This document shows positions 54,549-63,652 of a stretch of DNA of 64,000 nucleotides, in pieces (position 1 is the first letter of the stretch; the number at the start of each line of letters is the position of its first letter). A model generated the notes under the pieces. The model saw only the letters and a list, made by a program, of their open reading frames with translations. It had not been told where the DNA came from and searched no databases. A program made the translations under genes and the position numbers. This DNA is from an uncultured Eubacteriales bacterium (lineage in GTDB: Bacteria > Bacillota > Clostridia > Oscillospirales > CAG-382): assembly GCA_934446675.1 (NCBI GenBank), contig CAKSEL010000010.1, forward strand, positions 1 through 64,000. Direction: 5' to 3'.

Positions 54549-57101
54549 TTAATGACACTCGTCCCAGTTATATCCGTCCTTAACGTCAGCACAGAGCTTT
54601 ACGCGTAGCTTTGCGGCGTTTTCCATTTCCTCTTTGAGAATAATTTTCGCGCGTTCCGCCTCGTTTTCGGGACATTCGAGAATAAGCTCGTCGTGAACCT
54701 GTAAAATGAGCTTTGATGACAGCTTTTCGGCTTTAAGACGGTTGTAAACGTTTATCATCGCGATTTTGATGATGTCCGCGGCAGTGCCCTGTATCGGCGC
54801 GTTCATCGCGACTCTTTCGCCGAACATTCTCTGCATGAACGCCTTGCTTTTGAGTTCGGGAATGTATCTTCTTCTGCCGTAAAGCGTCGTAACAAAGCCG
54901 TCGTCGCGGGCTTTCTGCTTTTCTCCGTCGAGATAAGCTTTTATGCCGGGATATTTTTCAAAGTAGGTTGCAATATACTGCGCAGCCTCTTTTTTTGTGA
55001 CCTTTATATCGCCTGCAAGAGAAAAGTCGCTTATGCCGTAGATAATTCCGAAGTTTACGGCTTTCGCTTTCTTTCGCATTTCGGGCGTAACTTTGTCTTT
55101 CGGAACTCCGAACACGTGAGAGGCGGTGGAGGTGTGAATGTCCGCGCCGCTTTCAAAGGCGGAGCACATATTGTCGTCGTCCGAGATTGCCGCCATTATG
55201 CGAAGCTCTATCTGCGAGTAGTCAGCGTCAACAAGAACGTGACCCTCTTTCGGGATAAACACTTTTCTGAATTCCCTGCCCTCTTTTGTGCGCACGGGAA
55301 TGTTCTGAAGGTTGGGATCGGCGCTTGAAAGACGTCCGGTAAGAGTGAGCGCCTGTTTGAAGTTTGTGTGCAGCCTTCCGTCGGAGCTTACCGCCTTTAA
55401 AAGACCGTCGGCATATGTGCTTTTGAGCTTTGCGACAAGACGGTACTCGGTGATCTCGTCGATTATGGGACTGTACGGGCGCAGCTTTTCAAGAGTGTCG
55501 GCGTCCGTTGAGTAACCGCTCTTGGTCTTTTTGCCGTGCGGCAGCAGCATTTTTTCAAACAGGACCTCGGAGAGCTGCTTGGGCGAGTTGATGTTGAACT
55601 CGGTCCCGGCTATTTCGTATATTTCATTTTCGCGTTTTTGCTGAGCGTCGGACAGCAGACTGCCGTATTCCGACAGTTTTTTGCGGTCTATTAAAAATCC
55701 CGTTTTTTCCATGTCGGCAAGCACAAACGAAAGCGGAAATTCAATGTTATAAAGCAGATCATGCTGACCGTTTTTCTCTATGGTTTCGGAAAGCTCCTCT
55801 TTGAGTTTAAGGATCGCCGTAACTTCGAGAGTTTTTCTTGTGCGTGTGTCGTTTATGTCGGCGCCGGCGCTGCCGTAGACCGTGCACAGACGTTCTTCAG
55901 TTATTACGCCTGACGGATCGGCAACGTAGGACGCAAGCATTACGTCAAAAATTTCGGCTTTTACGCTGTCAAGGCTTATTCCGATTGAATCGAGATACAA
56001 AAGCTTTGATTTAAGGTCGTGCAGCGCTATATTGTTGTTAGCACGGCAGAATATCTTTTCGAGATTGTCTTTTGTGAGAGGGAGATCAAATATCTTGCCG
56101 CCGTCCGTCTTTATATATATAATAGAATCGGTTTCGTCGTATGCAAAGGAAAAGACGGTTTCGCCTATTTCGGAAAAGTCGGAAACATCGGTAATCTCGG
56201 GAAAGAGCGGCAAGGTTTCGGTTTTTTCCGCCGAACCGGATTCGCGCAAAGAGAGCCTGTCGATTACGGAATTAAGCTCCAGATCTTCGCAGAGATCCAA
56301 AAGTTCTTTTTTTTGTATTCCGTGATATTCAAGGTCTGAAAGCGACACGCCTATCGGTGCGTCAAGCTTGATTTCGGCTAAAAATCTGCTTTCAAACGCG
56401 CTGTCCCTGCCGTCGGTGAGCTTTGCCTTTACTGCTTTTGTAATGAGGTCGGTGCTTTCAAGATTTTCGTAGAGATTTTCGAGCGTGCCGAACTTTTTGA
56501 CAAGATCGACGGCGGTTTTTTCGCCTATTCCGCGCACGCCCGGAATATTATCTGACGTATCGCCCATGAGAGCTTTGACTTGTATCAGCTGTTTGGGCAG
56601 AAGTCCGTATTTTTGTTCTATGAGCGCGGTGTCGGTAAGAATAGTCTCTTTTGTGGAAACGTATCTTACGAAAACGTTTTGATTTATAAGCTGATACGAG
56701 TCGCGGTCGCCGGTTACGATATAGACCTGAGTGCCGTCATCGGCAAAAGAGCTTAGCGTGCCGAGAATATCGTCAGCCTCAAAGCCTTCGCAGGTTATTG
56801 TGTGAAGTCCGAGAAAAGCGGCGGCTTTTTTTGCGTCCTCAAACTGTTCCGCAAGCTCCGGCGGCATACCCGTGCGGTTGGCTTTATAGTAGGAACACGC
56901 TTTATGGCGGAACGTCGGGCTTTTCAGGTCGAACGCTATTGCCGCATAGTCCGGCTTTACTTCGCTTATTTCGCGGTTAAGCATATTTATAAATCCGTAC
57001 ACCGCGTTAGTGTTTCTGCCGTCTCTTGTAGTCAGCGGCTTTACGCCGTAAAATGCGCGGTTTACGAGGCTGTTGCCGTCTACGGCTAATACTTTGGACA
57101 C
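54549..57101 (-). CDS. polA: DNA polymerase I
   Basis: 850 aa. The N-terminal 5'-3' exonuclease domain (about 1-290) has MSKVLAVDGNSLVNRAFYG, ITCEGFEADDILGTL and VTGDRDSYQLI. The middle 3'-5' exonuclease-like domain (about 300-460) lacks the DxE and other metal ligands (SFAYDETDSII at the DTE position), so proofreading is probably lost, as in many Bacillota. The polymerase domain has motif A VDADYSQIELRIMA, motif B RKKAKAVNFGIIYGIS and motif C LQVHDELILEC. Start GTG at 57099-57101 with AGAGGAAC upstream. It points left, against the neighbouring rightward block, and is convergent with proB. Confidence 0.97.
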   Translation of the reverse strand: MSKVLAVDGNSLVNRAFYGVKPLTTRDGRNTNAVYGFINMLNREISEVKPDYAAIAFDLKSPTFRHKACSYYKANRTGMPPELAEQFEDAKKAAAFLGLHTITCEGFEADDILGTLSSFADDGTQVYIVTGDRDSYQLINQNVFVRYVSTKETILTDTALIEQKYGLLPKQLIQVKALMGDTSDNIPGVRGIGEKTAVDLVKKFGTLENLYENLESTDLITKAVKAKLTDGRDSAFESRFLAEIKLDAPIGVSLSDLEYHGIQKKELLDLCEDLELNSVIDRLSLRESGSAEKTETLPLFPEITDVSDFSEIGETVFSFAYDETDSIIYIKTDGGKIFDLPLTKDNLEKIFCRANNNIALHDLKSKLLYLDSIGISLDSVKAEIFDVMLASYVADPSGVITEERLCTVYGSAGADINDTRTRKTLEVTAILKLKEELSETIEKNGQHDLLYNIEFPLSFVLADMEKTGFLIDRKKLSEYGSLLSDAQQKRENEIYEIAGTEFNINSPKQLSEVLFEKMLLPHGKKTKSGYSTDADTLEKLRPYSPIIDEITEYRLVAKLKSTYADGLLKAVSSDGRLHTNFKQALTLTGRLSSADPNLQNIPVRTKEGREFRKVFIPKEGHVLVDADYSQIELRIMAAISDDDNMCSAFESGADIHTSTASHVFGVPKDKVTPEMRKKAKAVNFGIIYGISDFSLAGDIKVTKKEAAQYIATYFEKYPGIKAYLDGEKQKARDDGFVTTLYGRRRYIPELKSKAFMQRMFGERVAMNAPIQGTAADIIKIAMINVYNRLKAEKLSSKLILQVHDELILECPENEAERAKIILKEEMENAAKLRVKLCADVKDGYNWDECH

Positions 57102-57149
57102 AGGGAGTTCCTCTTTTCTTCTTCTTTTCTTTGATTTATGTTGGGCTTG

Positions 57150-57985
57150 TTTTCTTTTGTTTTGGGCGGAAATTGGTTAGTCACTGCCATGTGCAAGCGT
57201 ATACCTCCGCTTTTCGGAATCGAAAAGACGGGCAAAAGATTTTCGCGGCTCAAACGCCGCCGCGAAAGCGTGGCTTTATTTTCCACACAAAATTGTATCG
57301 TCGGAAAAACATCTTCGCGCCCCCGAAGTCTGCAATCTTCGCTCGCAGACGCTCCGCGCTGCTCGATATGGGGTTCTGTACAAAGCTAAACTATTTCGGG
57401 GAAAGTGTTATTTTTTATATACTCATGCAGTCAACAGGACACACTTTTACGACCAGCTCGCTGTCGCGAGATGACTACGGCTGAATTTTACTTTTGTGTT
57501 TGGTAAACTAAACTTGCAAGTTCGCTCTAAAACGTAATATACCGCACCAAATTGCACTCACAAAGACGTGACACGGCAGAAAAACAGTATTATGTCAACC
57601 AAGTCATTGCTAAGAAACCAACCCCATCGAGCAGTGCGAAGCATCTGCGAGCGATTTTGCCGTAGGTTATGTGGACGCACCGTAGTAACAAGTGGTCACT
57701 TTGGAAAAAGCGTTTGAGGGGTAAAAAGTCATGTTTAGGGCAAAATCCTCCACGTAGCCACGCTTTCGCGGCGGCGTTTGAGCCGCGAACGGCTTTTGTT
57801 TACGCTCTTTAGAGTGCAACTTTTTCGCCGTCGAAAAGTTGGAGAATAGAGCTGCACATGGAAGTGGATTATCTTTTTAGCCCCAAATAAGCAACACTCA
57901 GCCAACCGCAGAACATCTTTCAGCTTTTCGATTCCGAAAAGCGTCGGTATAAAGTTGCACTTTGAAGAAAATTCCCCGTTTCCGC
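57150..57985. repeat. Modular intergenic element 14 (class II, inverted composite)
   Basis: Fills the gap between the YfbR-like gene and polA. F modules face outward at both ends (about 57205-57225 and 57825-57945). The left half has E (about 57240-57270), a D variant and alternative C module (about 57343-57365), and module B with CAGTCAACAGGAC (57428-57440) and a CTCGC/GCGAG stem. The right half has the alternative C module in the other orientation (about 57626-57645), D, E (about 57760-57790) and F. The centre (about 57490-57600) has no recognisable hairpin terminator, unlike elements 2 and 7. Confidence 0.78.
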
Positions 57986-58016
57986 CCAAATCGACCTCAA
58001 AATATCTTCAATCTTC

Positions 58017-58604
58017 TCAGTTCAGCGAATCCAGCGACATTTCAAACGCACCTGCAAAGTGCTCCATAAAATACTTAAGCTCCGGACATGACTGCATGTG
58101 CTCGTCAAGCGCGCGTTTGGTTGAGTTGAGAGCGTCGCGGAACTCGGAGTTTCCGTTTTTGTACTCGTCAACGCATTTGAGATACGCGCATAGCTTGTCC
58201 GCAGCCTTTACAATGCGCTTTAAGTCGGCGCTTTGCTCAAATTCAAGAATTTCTGCATAGTTTTCTTTCAGATCTTCCGGAAGTTTTGACAGCGCGTTCT
58301 CCACCGCGTTCTTTTCAAGCGATTTGTAACTTTCGCGTATGGTGTCGTTAAAATATTTGACCGGCGTCGGCAGATCTCCCGTGAATATCTCGCTCATGTC
58401 GTGGTACAGGGCGCAGAGCGCGGTCTTTCCGCAGTCGTAATTCTTGCCGAATACAGTGTTGCCTATCTCGGCAAGCGCGTGCGCAAGCATGGAACACTGT
58501 GCGCTGTGCTCAAGTAAGTTTTCGCTCGTGAGATTTCTCATAAGTCCCCAGCGGTTTATGTATTTCATTCTGAATGCAAGCGCAAAAAATGAGTAGTTTT
58601 CCAT
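58017..58604 (-). CDS. HD-domain 5'-deoxynucleotidase, YfbR-like
   Basis: 195 aa. HD phosphohydrolase. The metal residues lie in LLEHSAQCSMLAHAL (first His, about residue 32), ALYHDMSEIFTGDLPTPVKY (HD pair plus the YfbR-specific GDLPTPVK motif, about residues 65-85) and a C-terminal AADKLCAYLKCVDEY (Asp, about 133). YfbR cleaves deoxyribonucleoside 5'-monophosphates. The opening FFALAFRMKYINRWGLMRNL is also family-typical. It has its own promoter (58694-58722). Followed by an element without a module A. Confidence 0.93.
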   Translation of the reverse strand: MENYSFFALAFRMKYINRWGLMRNLTSENLLEHSAQCSMLAHALAEIGNTVFGKNYDCGKTALCALYHDMSEIFTGDLPTPVKYFNDTIRESYKSLEKNAVENALSKLPEDLKENYAEILEFEQSADLKRIVKAADKLCAYLKCVDEYKNGNSEFRDALNSTKRALDEHMQSCPELKYFMEHFAGAFEMSLDSLN

Positions 58605-58693
58605 TACTTCCTCCGGAATTATTATTAATAATGCGCATAGCGCATTTCATTGCGTAAGCACCATGCCGACAGGCAATTCATTGCGTTAGCATA

Positions 58694-58722
58694 ATTATAT
58701 CATAAACCATACCCGAAAACAA
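58694..58722 (-). promoter_or_regulatory. Promoter of the YfbR-like gene
   Basis: On the minus strand TTGTTT (58717-58722), 17-bp spacer, TATAAT (58694-58699) preceded by TGA (extended -10). The start codon is about 85 nt downstream. Confidence 0.7.
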
Positions 58723-58805
58723 CACGAAAACCGAAAATTTTACACCGCACGGAGCGCCGCGGCGGCAAAAAACAAAAATAATATGTTAATTTACATAAAT
58801 TGATA

Positions 58806-58834
58806 TTTACTTAACGGGAAAATAAGTGTATAAT
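58806..58834 (+). promoter_or_regulatory. Promoter of the lipoprotein-secA unit
   Basis: TTTACT (58806-58811), 17-bp spacer, TATAAT (58829-58834), about 80 nt before the lipoprotein start. The -35 is weak; the -10 is perfect. Confidence 0.6.
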
Positions 58835-58913
58835 TATACTGATATTTTATATTGCTGGAGTGTGCCCCGATAAGAACGCACGCAAAAAACTCCGCAAAAA
58901 GGAAAGGCGAAAC

Positions 58914-59432
58914 ATGAAAAAGAAAACCTGTCTTGCGATATTTGCAATAACCGCCGCCTGTATTTTTCTCTCGTCCTGTTCGTCGGGAAACGATCCCAAA
59001 GAGGGATTTAAAGTCCTGTCGGACGCGAGCTGCGATTTTGCGCTCCGGATACCTTCGGACTGGAATATTTCCTATACCGACAGTATGCTTGCCGCAAACG
59101 ATCCGGACGATAACGCAAACGTCACCGCGTACAGCTTTGACACTGCGGAAAAAACCGGCGCCGACGATTATTGGGAGCAGTATCTCGAAAATCTCGAAAC
59201 GCTGTTCAAAATAACCGTAAACAAGACCGAGGAAACCACACTTTCGGGCGTCATAGCGCGCCATGTGTTCTATACCGTGGATAACGGAAAGGACAGCTTT
59301 AACTGCGAGGCTGTAATCTGTTCGAGAGACTACTATTCAATGTATATCATTACCCTTACTGCGTCTGTCGATACATACGAAAGCCACACCGAGGACTTTA
59401 AGAATATAATTTCGTCCTTCAGTTTTAAGTGA
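58914..59432 (+). CDS. Lipoprotein of unknown function (PsbP-like pattern)
   Basis: 172 aa from ATG 58914, which has AAAAGGAAAGG upstream and begins a lipoprotein signal peptide MKKKTCLAIFAITAACIFLSSC with lipobox LSSC (Cys22). An in-frame start at 58860 would place 18 charged residues before the signal and is rejected. The mature part begins with an SGNDPKEGFKVLSD region, then CDFALRIPSDWNISYTDSM, followed by a beta-rich domain ending DFKNIISSFSFK. The pattern 'IPSDW ... F..I..SF' is that of PsbP-like lipoproteins of unknown role. It precedes secA by 25 bp and is probably co-transcribed. Confidence 0.85.
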   Translation: MKKKTCLAIFAITAACIFLSSCSSGNDPKEGFKVLSDASCDFALRIPSDWNISYTDSMLAANDPDDNANVTAYSFDTAEKTGADDYWEQYLENLETLFKITVNKTEETTLSGVIARHVFYTVDNGKDSFNCEAVICSRDYYSMYIITLTASVDTYESHTEDFKNIISSFSFK

Positions 59433-59457
59433 TAATAACGAAAGAGGTTAAATAATA

Positions 59458-62277
59458 ATGTCAATAATTTCAAAGATATTCGGCACAAGAAGCGAAAGAG
59501 AAGTAAAAAAGTTAAACGATACCATAGATAAAATAGAGGCTCTTGACGAAAAGTTTTCCGCAATGAGCGAAAAAGAGCTCCGCGGAATGACGGCGGTTCT
59601 CAAGGCAAGACTTGCGTCGGGCGAAACGCTTGACGATATACTTCCCGAGGCGTTTGCAACCGTAAGAGAGGCTGCTTGGAGAGTTCTCGAAATGAAACAC
59701 TTTCGCGTTCAGCTCATAGGCGGTATGATACTCCATGAGGGCAGAATTGCCGAGATGAAGACCGGTGAAGGAAAGACGCTTGTCGCGACACTTCCGGCAT
59801 ACCTTAACGCGCTTAACGGCAAAGGCGTCCATGTCGTCACGGTAAACGATTACCTTGCGCGCCGCGACAGCGAATGGATGGGAAAGGTATATAACTATCT
59901 CGGACTTTCCGTCGGACTTATAGTTCACGGCATAACCCAGGAGCAGAGAAAAGCCGCATATAACGCGGATATTACCTACGGAACAAACAACGAGTTCGGA
60001 TTTGACTATCTGAGAGACAATATGGCAGTAACAAAGCGCGGCGTCGTTCAGAGAGGTCATGCATTTGCCATAGTTGACGAGGTTGACTCTATACTCATAG
60101 ACGAGGCGAGAACTCCGCTTATCATTTCGGGCGAGGGCGACGCGTCCTCCGAGATGTACGAAAAGGCGGACAGATTTGCCGCGACTCTTACTCCGCATAT
60201 AATCAAGGAGCTTGACAATAAAGAGGAGCAGGACGACATTTCTGGCGATTATATCGTCGATGAAAAGAAAAAGACCGTCGTTCTTACCGCAGAGGGCGTA
60301 AAGAAAGCCGAAAAGTATTTCGGAGTAAATAACCTTTCGGATACCGAGAATATTCAGCTTTCAAACCATATCAACCTTGCAATAAGAGCGCGCGGAAGCA
60401 TGAAACGCGACGTAGATTATGTTGTCAAGGACGGCGAAGTGCTTATAGTAGACGCGTTCACCGGAAGAATAATGCTCGGCAGACGTTTTTCCAACGGACT
60501 TCATCAGGCTATCGAGGCAAAAGAGGGCGTAAAGATAAAGAACGAGTCCAAAACGCTTGCCACAATTACATTCCAGAACTTCTTTAGACTTTACACCAAA
60601 CTTTCCGGTATGACGGGTACCGCGCTTACCGAGGAGGACGAGTTCAGAGAAATATATAACCTTGACGTCGTTGAAATTCCGACCAACCGTCCCATGATAA
60701 GAAAAGACCTTCCCGACGTCGTTTACAGAACGAAAAAGGGCAAGTACGACGCGATAGTAAAGCAGATAAAGGAATGTCACGAAAAGGGACAGCCCGTGCT
60801 TGTGGGTACGGCGTCCATCGAGATGAGCGAGGTTCTTTCGGCAATACTCAAGAAAAACGGTATTTCCCATACCGTGCTCAACGCAAAGTTCCATGAGAAG
60901 GAAGCCGAGATAGTCGCACAGGCAGGTAAGCTCGGAGCCGTTACCATTTCCACCAACATGGCGGGACGCGGTACGGATATCATGCTCGGAGGAAACGCCG
61001 AGTACCTTGCAAAGAACGAGATGAAGAAGAACGGCTGCGAACCCGAACAGATAAGCGCCGCAACCAGCTATTACGAAACCGACGACGAAGAAATTTTAAA
61101 TCTCAGAAAGACGTATTCCGAGCTTTATAGAAAGTTTAAGGACGAGATAGCGCCCGAAGCAAAGCAGGTTGCCGAAGCCGGAGGACTTTTCATACTCGGC
61201 ACGGAACGTCATGAAAGCCGCCGTATAGATAACCAGTTAAGAGGCCGTGCCGGACGTCAGGGAGACCCCGGTTCGTCGAGATTTTTCCTTTCGCTTGAGG
61301 ACGATCTGCTCAGACTTTTCGGCAGCGAGAGAATAAGCGGCGTTGTCGCAAAGCTCGGACTTGATGAGGATACGCCTATCGACGCCAAGATTCTTTCAAA
61401 TACCATAGAAAACGCACAGAAACGCCTTGAGGAAATGAACTTCACAAGACGTAAGAACGTGCTTATGTACGACGACGTAATGAATAAGCAGAGAAGCCTT
61501 ATTTATGAGCAGAGAAGCGAGGTTCTCAACGGCGACGATATTCACGAAAAGGTTGTTGGCATGATAGACGAGTTCGTAAGAACCGCGTGCGAGAATTTCC
61601 TGTCGGGAGAGACGTATGAAGAATGGAATCTAGACGGACTGCGCGGCGCGCTTTACGGCGTTCTTACAAACGATGACGATTTCAGATTTACTCAGAGCGA
61701 TTACGATAAGCTTACCGCCGAATCCCTTACAAACGACCTTGTAAAGAGAGCCGAGGATAAGTATGCCGAAAAGGAAAATATGTTCCCGGACGGAGCTTTG
61801 AGAGAGATAGAGAGAATCGTGCTGCTCAGAAACGTTGATAAATACTGGATAGAGCATATCGACGCAATGGAGGATCTCGAAGAAGGTATCGGACTGCGCG
61901 CATACGGTCAGAAAGATCCCGTAAACGAGTACAGATTCGAGTCGGCTAATATGTTTGACGAGATGATAGCCGGCGTTAAGGACGATACTGCGAAAATGCT
62001 GCTGTCGGTAGTGCCGGCGTCCAACGTAAAGCAGAGCGAAGCGCCCAAGAATATGTCCGAGGCGAGAAAAAATCCTCTTGCCGGAGCAATGAAAGCGCCC
62101 GCAGCGCGTGAAAACGTCTACGGCAGAGCCGCAAAGCCCGAAGCCGCAAAGACGCCTTACAGAAAATCCGCAAGCGAAAATATAGGCAGAAACGATCCTT
62201 GTCCCTGCGGCAGCGGAAAGAAGTATAAGAAGTGCTGCGGCGCAGGTAAGTTCGATATAAACGACGGCGAAGAATAA
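59458..62277 (+). CDS. secA: Preprotein translocase ATPase SecA
   Basis: 939 aa. The motor of the Sec pathway: ATP-driven export of unfolded preproteins through SecYEG. Walker A is in AEMKTGEGKTLVATL (about residues 98-112), the DEAD-type Walker B in VDEVDSILIDEARTPLIISG (about 208-227), and the C-terminal motor has NMAGRGTDIMLGG and ESRRIDNQLRGRAGRQGDPGSSRF-type stretches. The C-terminal tail carries the zinc-binding SEC-C motif CPCGSGKKYKKCCG (about 917-930), so SecB-like or ribosome contacts are possible. GAAAGAGGT precedes the ATG. The next gene starts 2 bp after its stop. Confidence 0.97.
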   Translation: MSIISKIFGTRSEREVKKLNDTIDKIEALDEKFSAMSEKELRGMTAVLKARLASGETLDDILPEAFATVREAAWRVLEMKHFRVQLIGGMILHEGRIAEMKTGEGKTLVATLPAYLNALNGKGVHVVTVNDYLARRDSEWMGKVYNYLGLSVGLIVHGITQEQRKAAYNADITYGTNNEFGFDYLRDNMAVTKRGVVQRGHAFAIVDEVDSILIDEARTPLIISGEGDASSEMYEKADRFAATLTPHIIKELDNKEEQDDISGDYIVDEKKKTVVLTAEGVKKAEKYFGVNNLSDTENIQLSNHINLAIRARGSMKRDVDYVVKDGEVLIVDAFTGRIMLGRRFSNGLHQAIEAKEGVKIKNESKTLATITFQNFFRLYTKLSGMTGTALTEEDEFREIYNLDVVEIPTNRPMIRKDLPDVVYRTKKGKYDAIVKQIKECHEKGQPVLVGTASIEMSEVLSAILKKNGISHTVLNAKFHEKEAEIVAQAGKLGAVTISTNMAGRGTDIMLGGNAEYLAKNEMKKNGCEPEQISAATSYYETDDEEILNLRKTYSELYRKFKDEIAPEAKQVAEAGGLFILGTERHESRRIDNQLRGRAGRQGDPGSSRFFLSLEDDLLRLFGSERISGVVAKLGLDEDTPIDAKILSNTIENAQKRLEEMNFTRRKNVLMYDDVMNKQRSLIYEQRSEVLNGDDIHEKVVGMIDEFVRTACENFLSGETYEEWNLDGLRGALYGVLTNDDDFRFTQSDYDKLTAESLTNDLVKRAEDKYAEKENMFPDGALREIERIVLLRNVDKYWIEHIDAMEDLEEGIGLRAYGQKDPVNEYRFESANMFDEMIAGVKDDTAKMLLSVVPASNVKQSEAPKNMSEARKNPLAGAMKAPAARENVYGRAAKPEAAKTPYRKSASENIGRNDPCPCGSGKKYKKCCGAGKFDINDGEE

Positions 62278-62279
62278 AA

Positions 62280-62882
62280 ATGGGATTCGGACTGTTATTT
62301 CTCGGATTTCTGCTGTTTCTGTCGTTTAAAATATTTCCCGTCGGAGTAATCGGTGCGGCGCTTATGTATGCCGGACTTTCAAAGCTGTGTAAGTCCGCAC
62401 CGTACTTTTCAAAGGTCAGAATACCGTGCGCCGTGTATTTTGTTTACAGCGTGCTGTTCGCCGTGCTCTGGACGTTTAATATTACAGGCGCGCTCGATGT
62501 TCTCGGCGACGGCGCAAAATTGCTCTGGATCGTTGACGACGCAGTTTATACGGTTATATTCTGCATACTCTGCGATTTTCTCTTTAAAGCGCTAAAACGT
62601 ATTTGTGAACAGGTCGGCTTTGATAAGGGCGTGAAAAAGTATAGACTTTGCCTTGCGTTCCTTGAGGTTTATGCTCTCGGCTCCGCAGTTAAGTTTGTGT
62701 GCTATCCTCTCGGATATTCCGCTTATGTTACCGCTCCTCTGCTTGTTGCCGAACTGCTTACCGTTGTCTCCGCCGCTGCTTGGCTCTATTCCTGCTATAT
62801 GATGATCGCTACTCAGGAAATTATCGACGACGAAACCGAAAAAATCCGCAAGTACGACAAGTTACACTCAAAAAAACGGTAG
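62280..62882 (+). CDS. Integral membrane protein of unknown function
   Basis: 200 aa. Five likely membrane segments: about 3-30, 48-66, 78-98 (LLWIVDDAVYTVIFCILCDFLF), 122-142 and 145-172, then a short charged cytoplasmic tail (EIIDDETEKIRKYDKLHSKKR). No conserved family recognised. It starts 2 bp after the secA stop, so it is coupled to secA. It is the last gene of the unit, followed by the smallest class I element; its second half uses almost only pyrimidine-ending codons and no ATA. Confidence 0.8.
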   Translation: MGFGLLFLGFLLFLSFKIFPVGVIGAALMYAGLSKLCKSAPYFSKVRIPCAVYFVYSVLFAVLWTFNITGALDVLGDGAKLLWIVDDAVYTVIFCILCDFLFKALKRICEQVGFDKGVKKYRLCLAFLEVYALGSAVKFVCYPLGYSAYVTAPLLVAELLTVVSAAAWLYSCYMMIATQEIIDDETEKIRKYDKLHSKKR

Positions 62883-62884
62883 GG

Positions 62885-63205
62885 GTACGAAGGAGTACGC
62901 GCCGAAGAATACGCGCTTTCTTTTTAAAAAGAAAGCTGCAAAGAAAACAATAGCCCTTAATTTAGAAAAAGGCTACGGGATACTCTGTGCCGCCAGCTTG
63001 TGCCGTCAGCCACCAAAAGTCGGGCGGCTGACTCAAATCTAAGCAGGTGCGTGAGTAAACTATGGAAATTATGTGCTGACGGTGACTTTGGAAAGTGAAA
63101 CTCTTTTGTCATTTATCCTCGCAGAGGACTTTTTCGATTCCGAAAAGTGAGTGTAGAAAGCTGCAAGCAGAAGTGAATTTCCCGTTTCCGCCAAAAATTA
63201 AGATA
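62885..63205 (+). repeat. Modular intergenic element 15 (class I, internally deleted)
   Basis: The shortest A-to-F copy (320 bp). The 22-bp palindrome is at 62915-62936 (33 bp after the stop). The alternative stem GTCAGCC/GGCTGAC lies near 63005-63032. The conserved TAAACTATGGAAATT follows. Modules B to E are missing: the A module passes directly into TCATTTATCCTCGCAGAGGAC and F (TTTTTCGATTCCGAAAA, about 63131-63147), then the distal arm. It shows that A and F are the obligatory ends of class I. Confidence 0.87.
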
Positions 63206-63259
63206 TATTTCTCAAATTTTTAAGATACATTTTTCCCAAAAAAGAAAGGAAGAGTCCCG

Positions 63260-63652
63260 ATGCTAAAGGTAGGAATAATCGGAAATGAGCAAATGATAGT
63301 CAGCCGCAGTAACAGCGCGGCGGAAAACGGCGGAACGCTTGAAGTGTTCTCCACTCCGTCAATGTGCGCCCTCATGGAGGCTGCGGCAGCGTCAAGCGTA
63401 AATAAACTTCTCGATAACGGACTTACGACAGTCGGCGTGTCAATGAACATTAAACATACCTCTCCGACTGCTCTCGGAATGACGGTTTATTGCGAAAGTA
63501 CGCTTACGGAGCTTGACGGAAAAAGACTTGTGTTTAAAATAACCGCGTTCGACCGTACCGGAGTTATCGGCACGGCAGTGCATGAACGCATGATAGTCGA
63601 CGCTAAAAGCTTTATGGAAAAAGCCGCGGCAAAAAGAGATGTCAGATTATGA
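63260..63652 (+). CDS. Thioesterase, FlK (fluoroacetyl-CoA thioesterase) family
   Basis: 130 aa, hot-dog fold. The motif EVFSTPSMCALMEAAAASSVNKLL (about residues 29-52) holds the catalytic Thr/Ser and Glu positions of FlK-type enzymes. KHTSPTALGMTVYCES follows, and the C-terminal His is in TAVHERMIVDAKSF. The physiological substrate here is unknown; fluoroacetyl-CoA hydrolysis is a feature of one specialised member and should not be assumed. AAAGGAAG precedes the ATG. Its TGA overlaps the ATG of the next gene by 4 bp. Confidence 0.9.
   Translation: MLKVGIIGNEQMIVSRSNSAAENGGTLEVFSTPSMCALMEAAAASSVNKLLDNGLTTVGVSMNIKHTSPTALGMTVYCESTLTELDGKRLVFKITAFDRTGVIGTAVHERMIVDAKSFMEKAAAKRDVRL

Larger units (their letters stand above)
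58605..58913. promoter_or_regulatory. Divergent promoter region with small direct repeats
   Basis: A 309-bp gap without a gene. It contains one promoter for each flank (listed separately), a TGCGC-ATA-GCGCA palindrome at about 58632-58644, and two near-copies of TTCATTGCGTAAGCA about 30 bp apart (about 58646-58660 and 58677-58691, the second with TT for AA). These look like a small operator or repeat; nothing links them to the large element family. Confidence 0.5.

Noticed and set aside
58860..58913. Upstream start for the lipoprotein before secA
   Set aside because: It would put a charged 18-residue stretch before a clean lipoprotein signal; the ribosome site fits ATG 58914.
5085..63205. 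Possibility that the repeats are a CRISPR array or IS elements
   Set aside because: The units are not regularly spaced, contain several different modules, and no cas gene, transposase or target-site duplication is visible.
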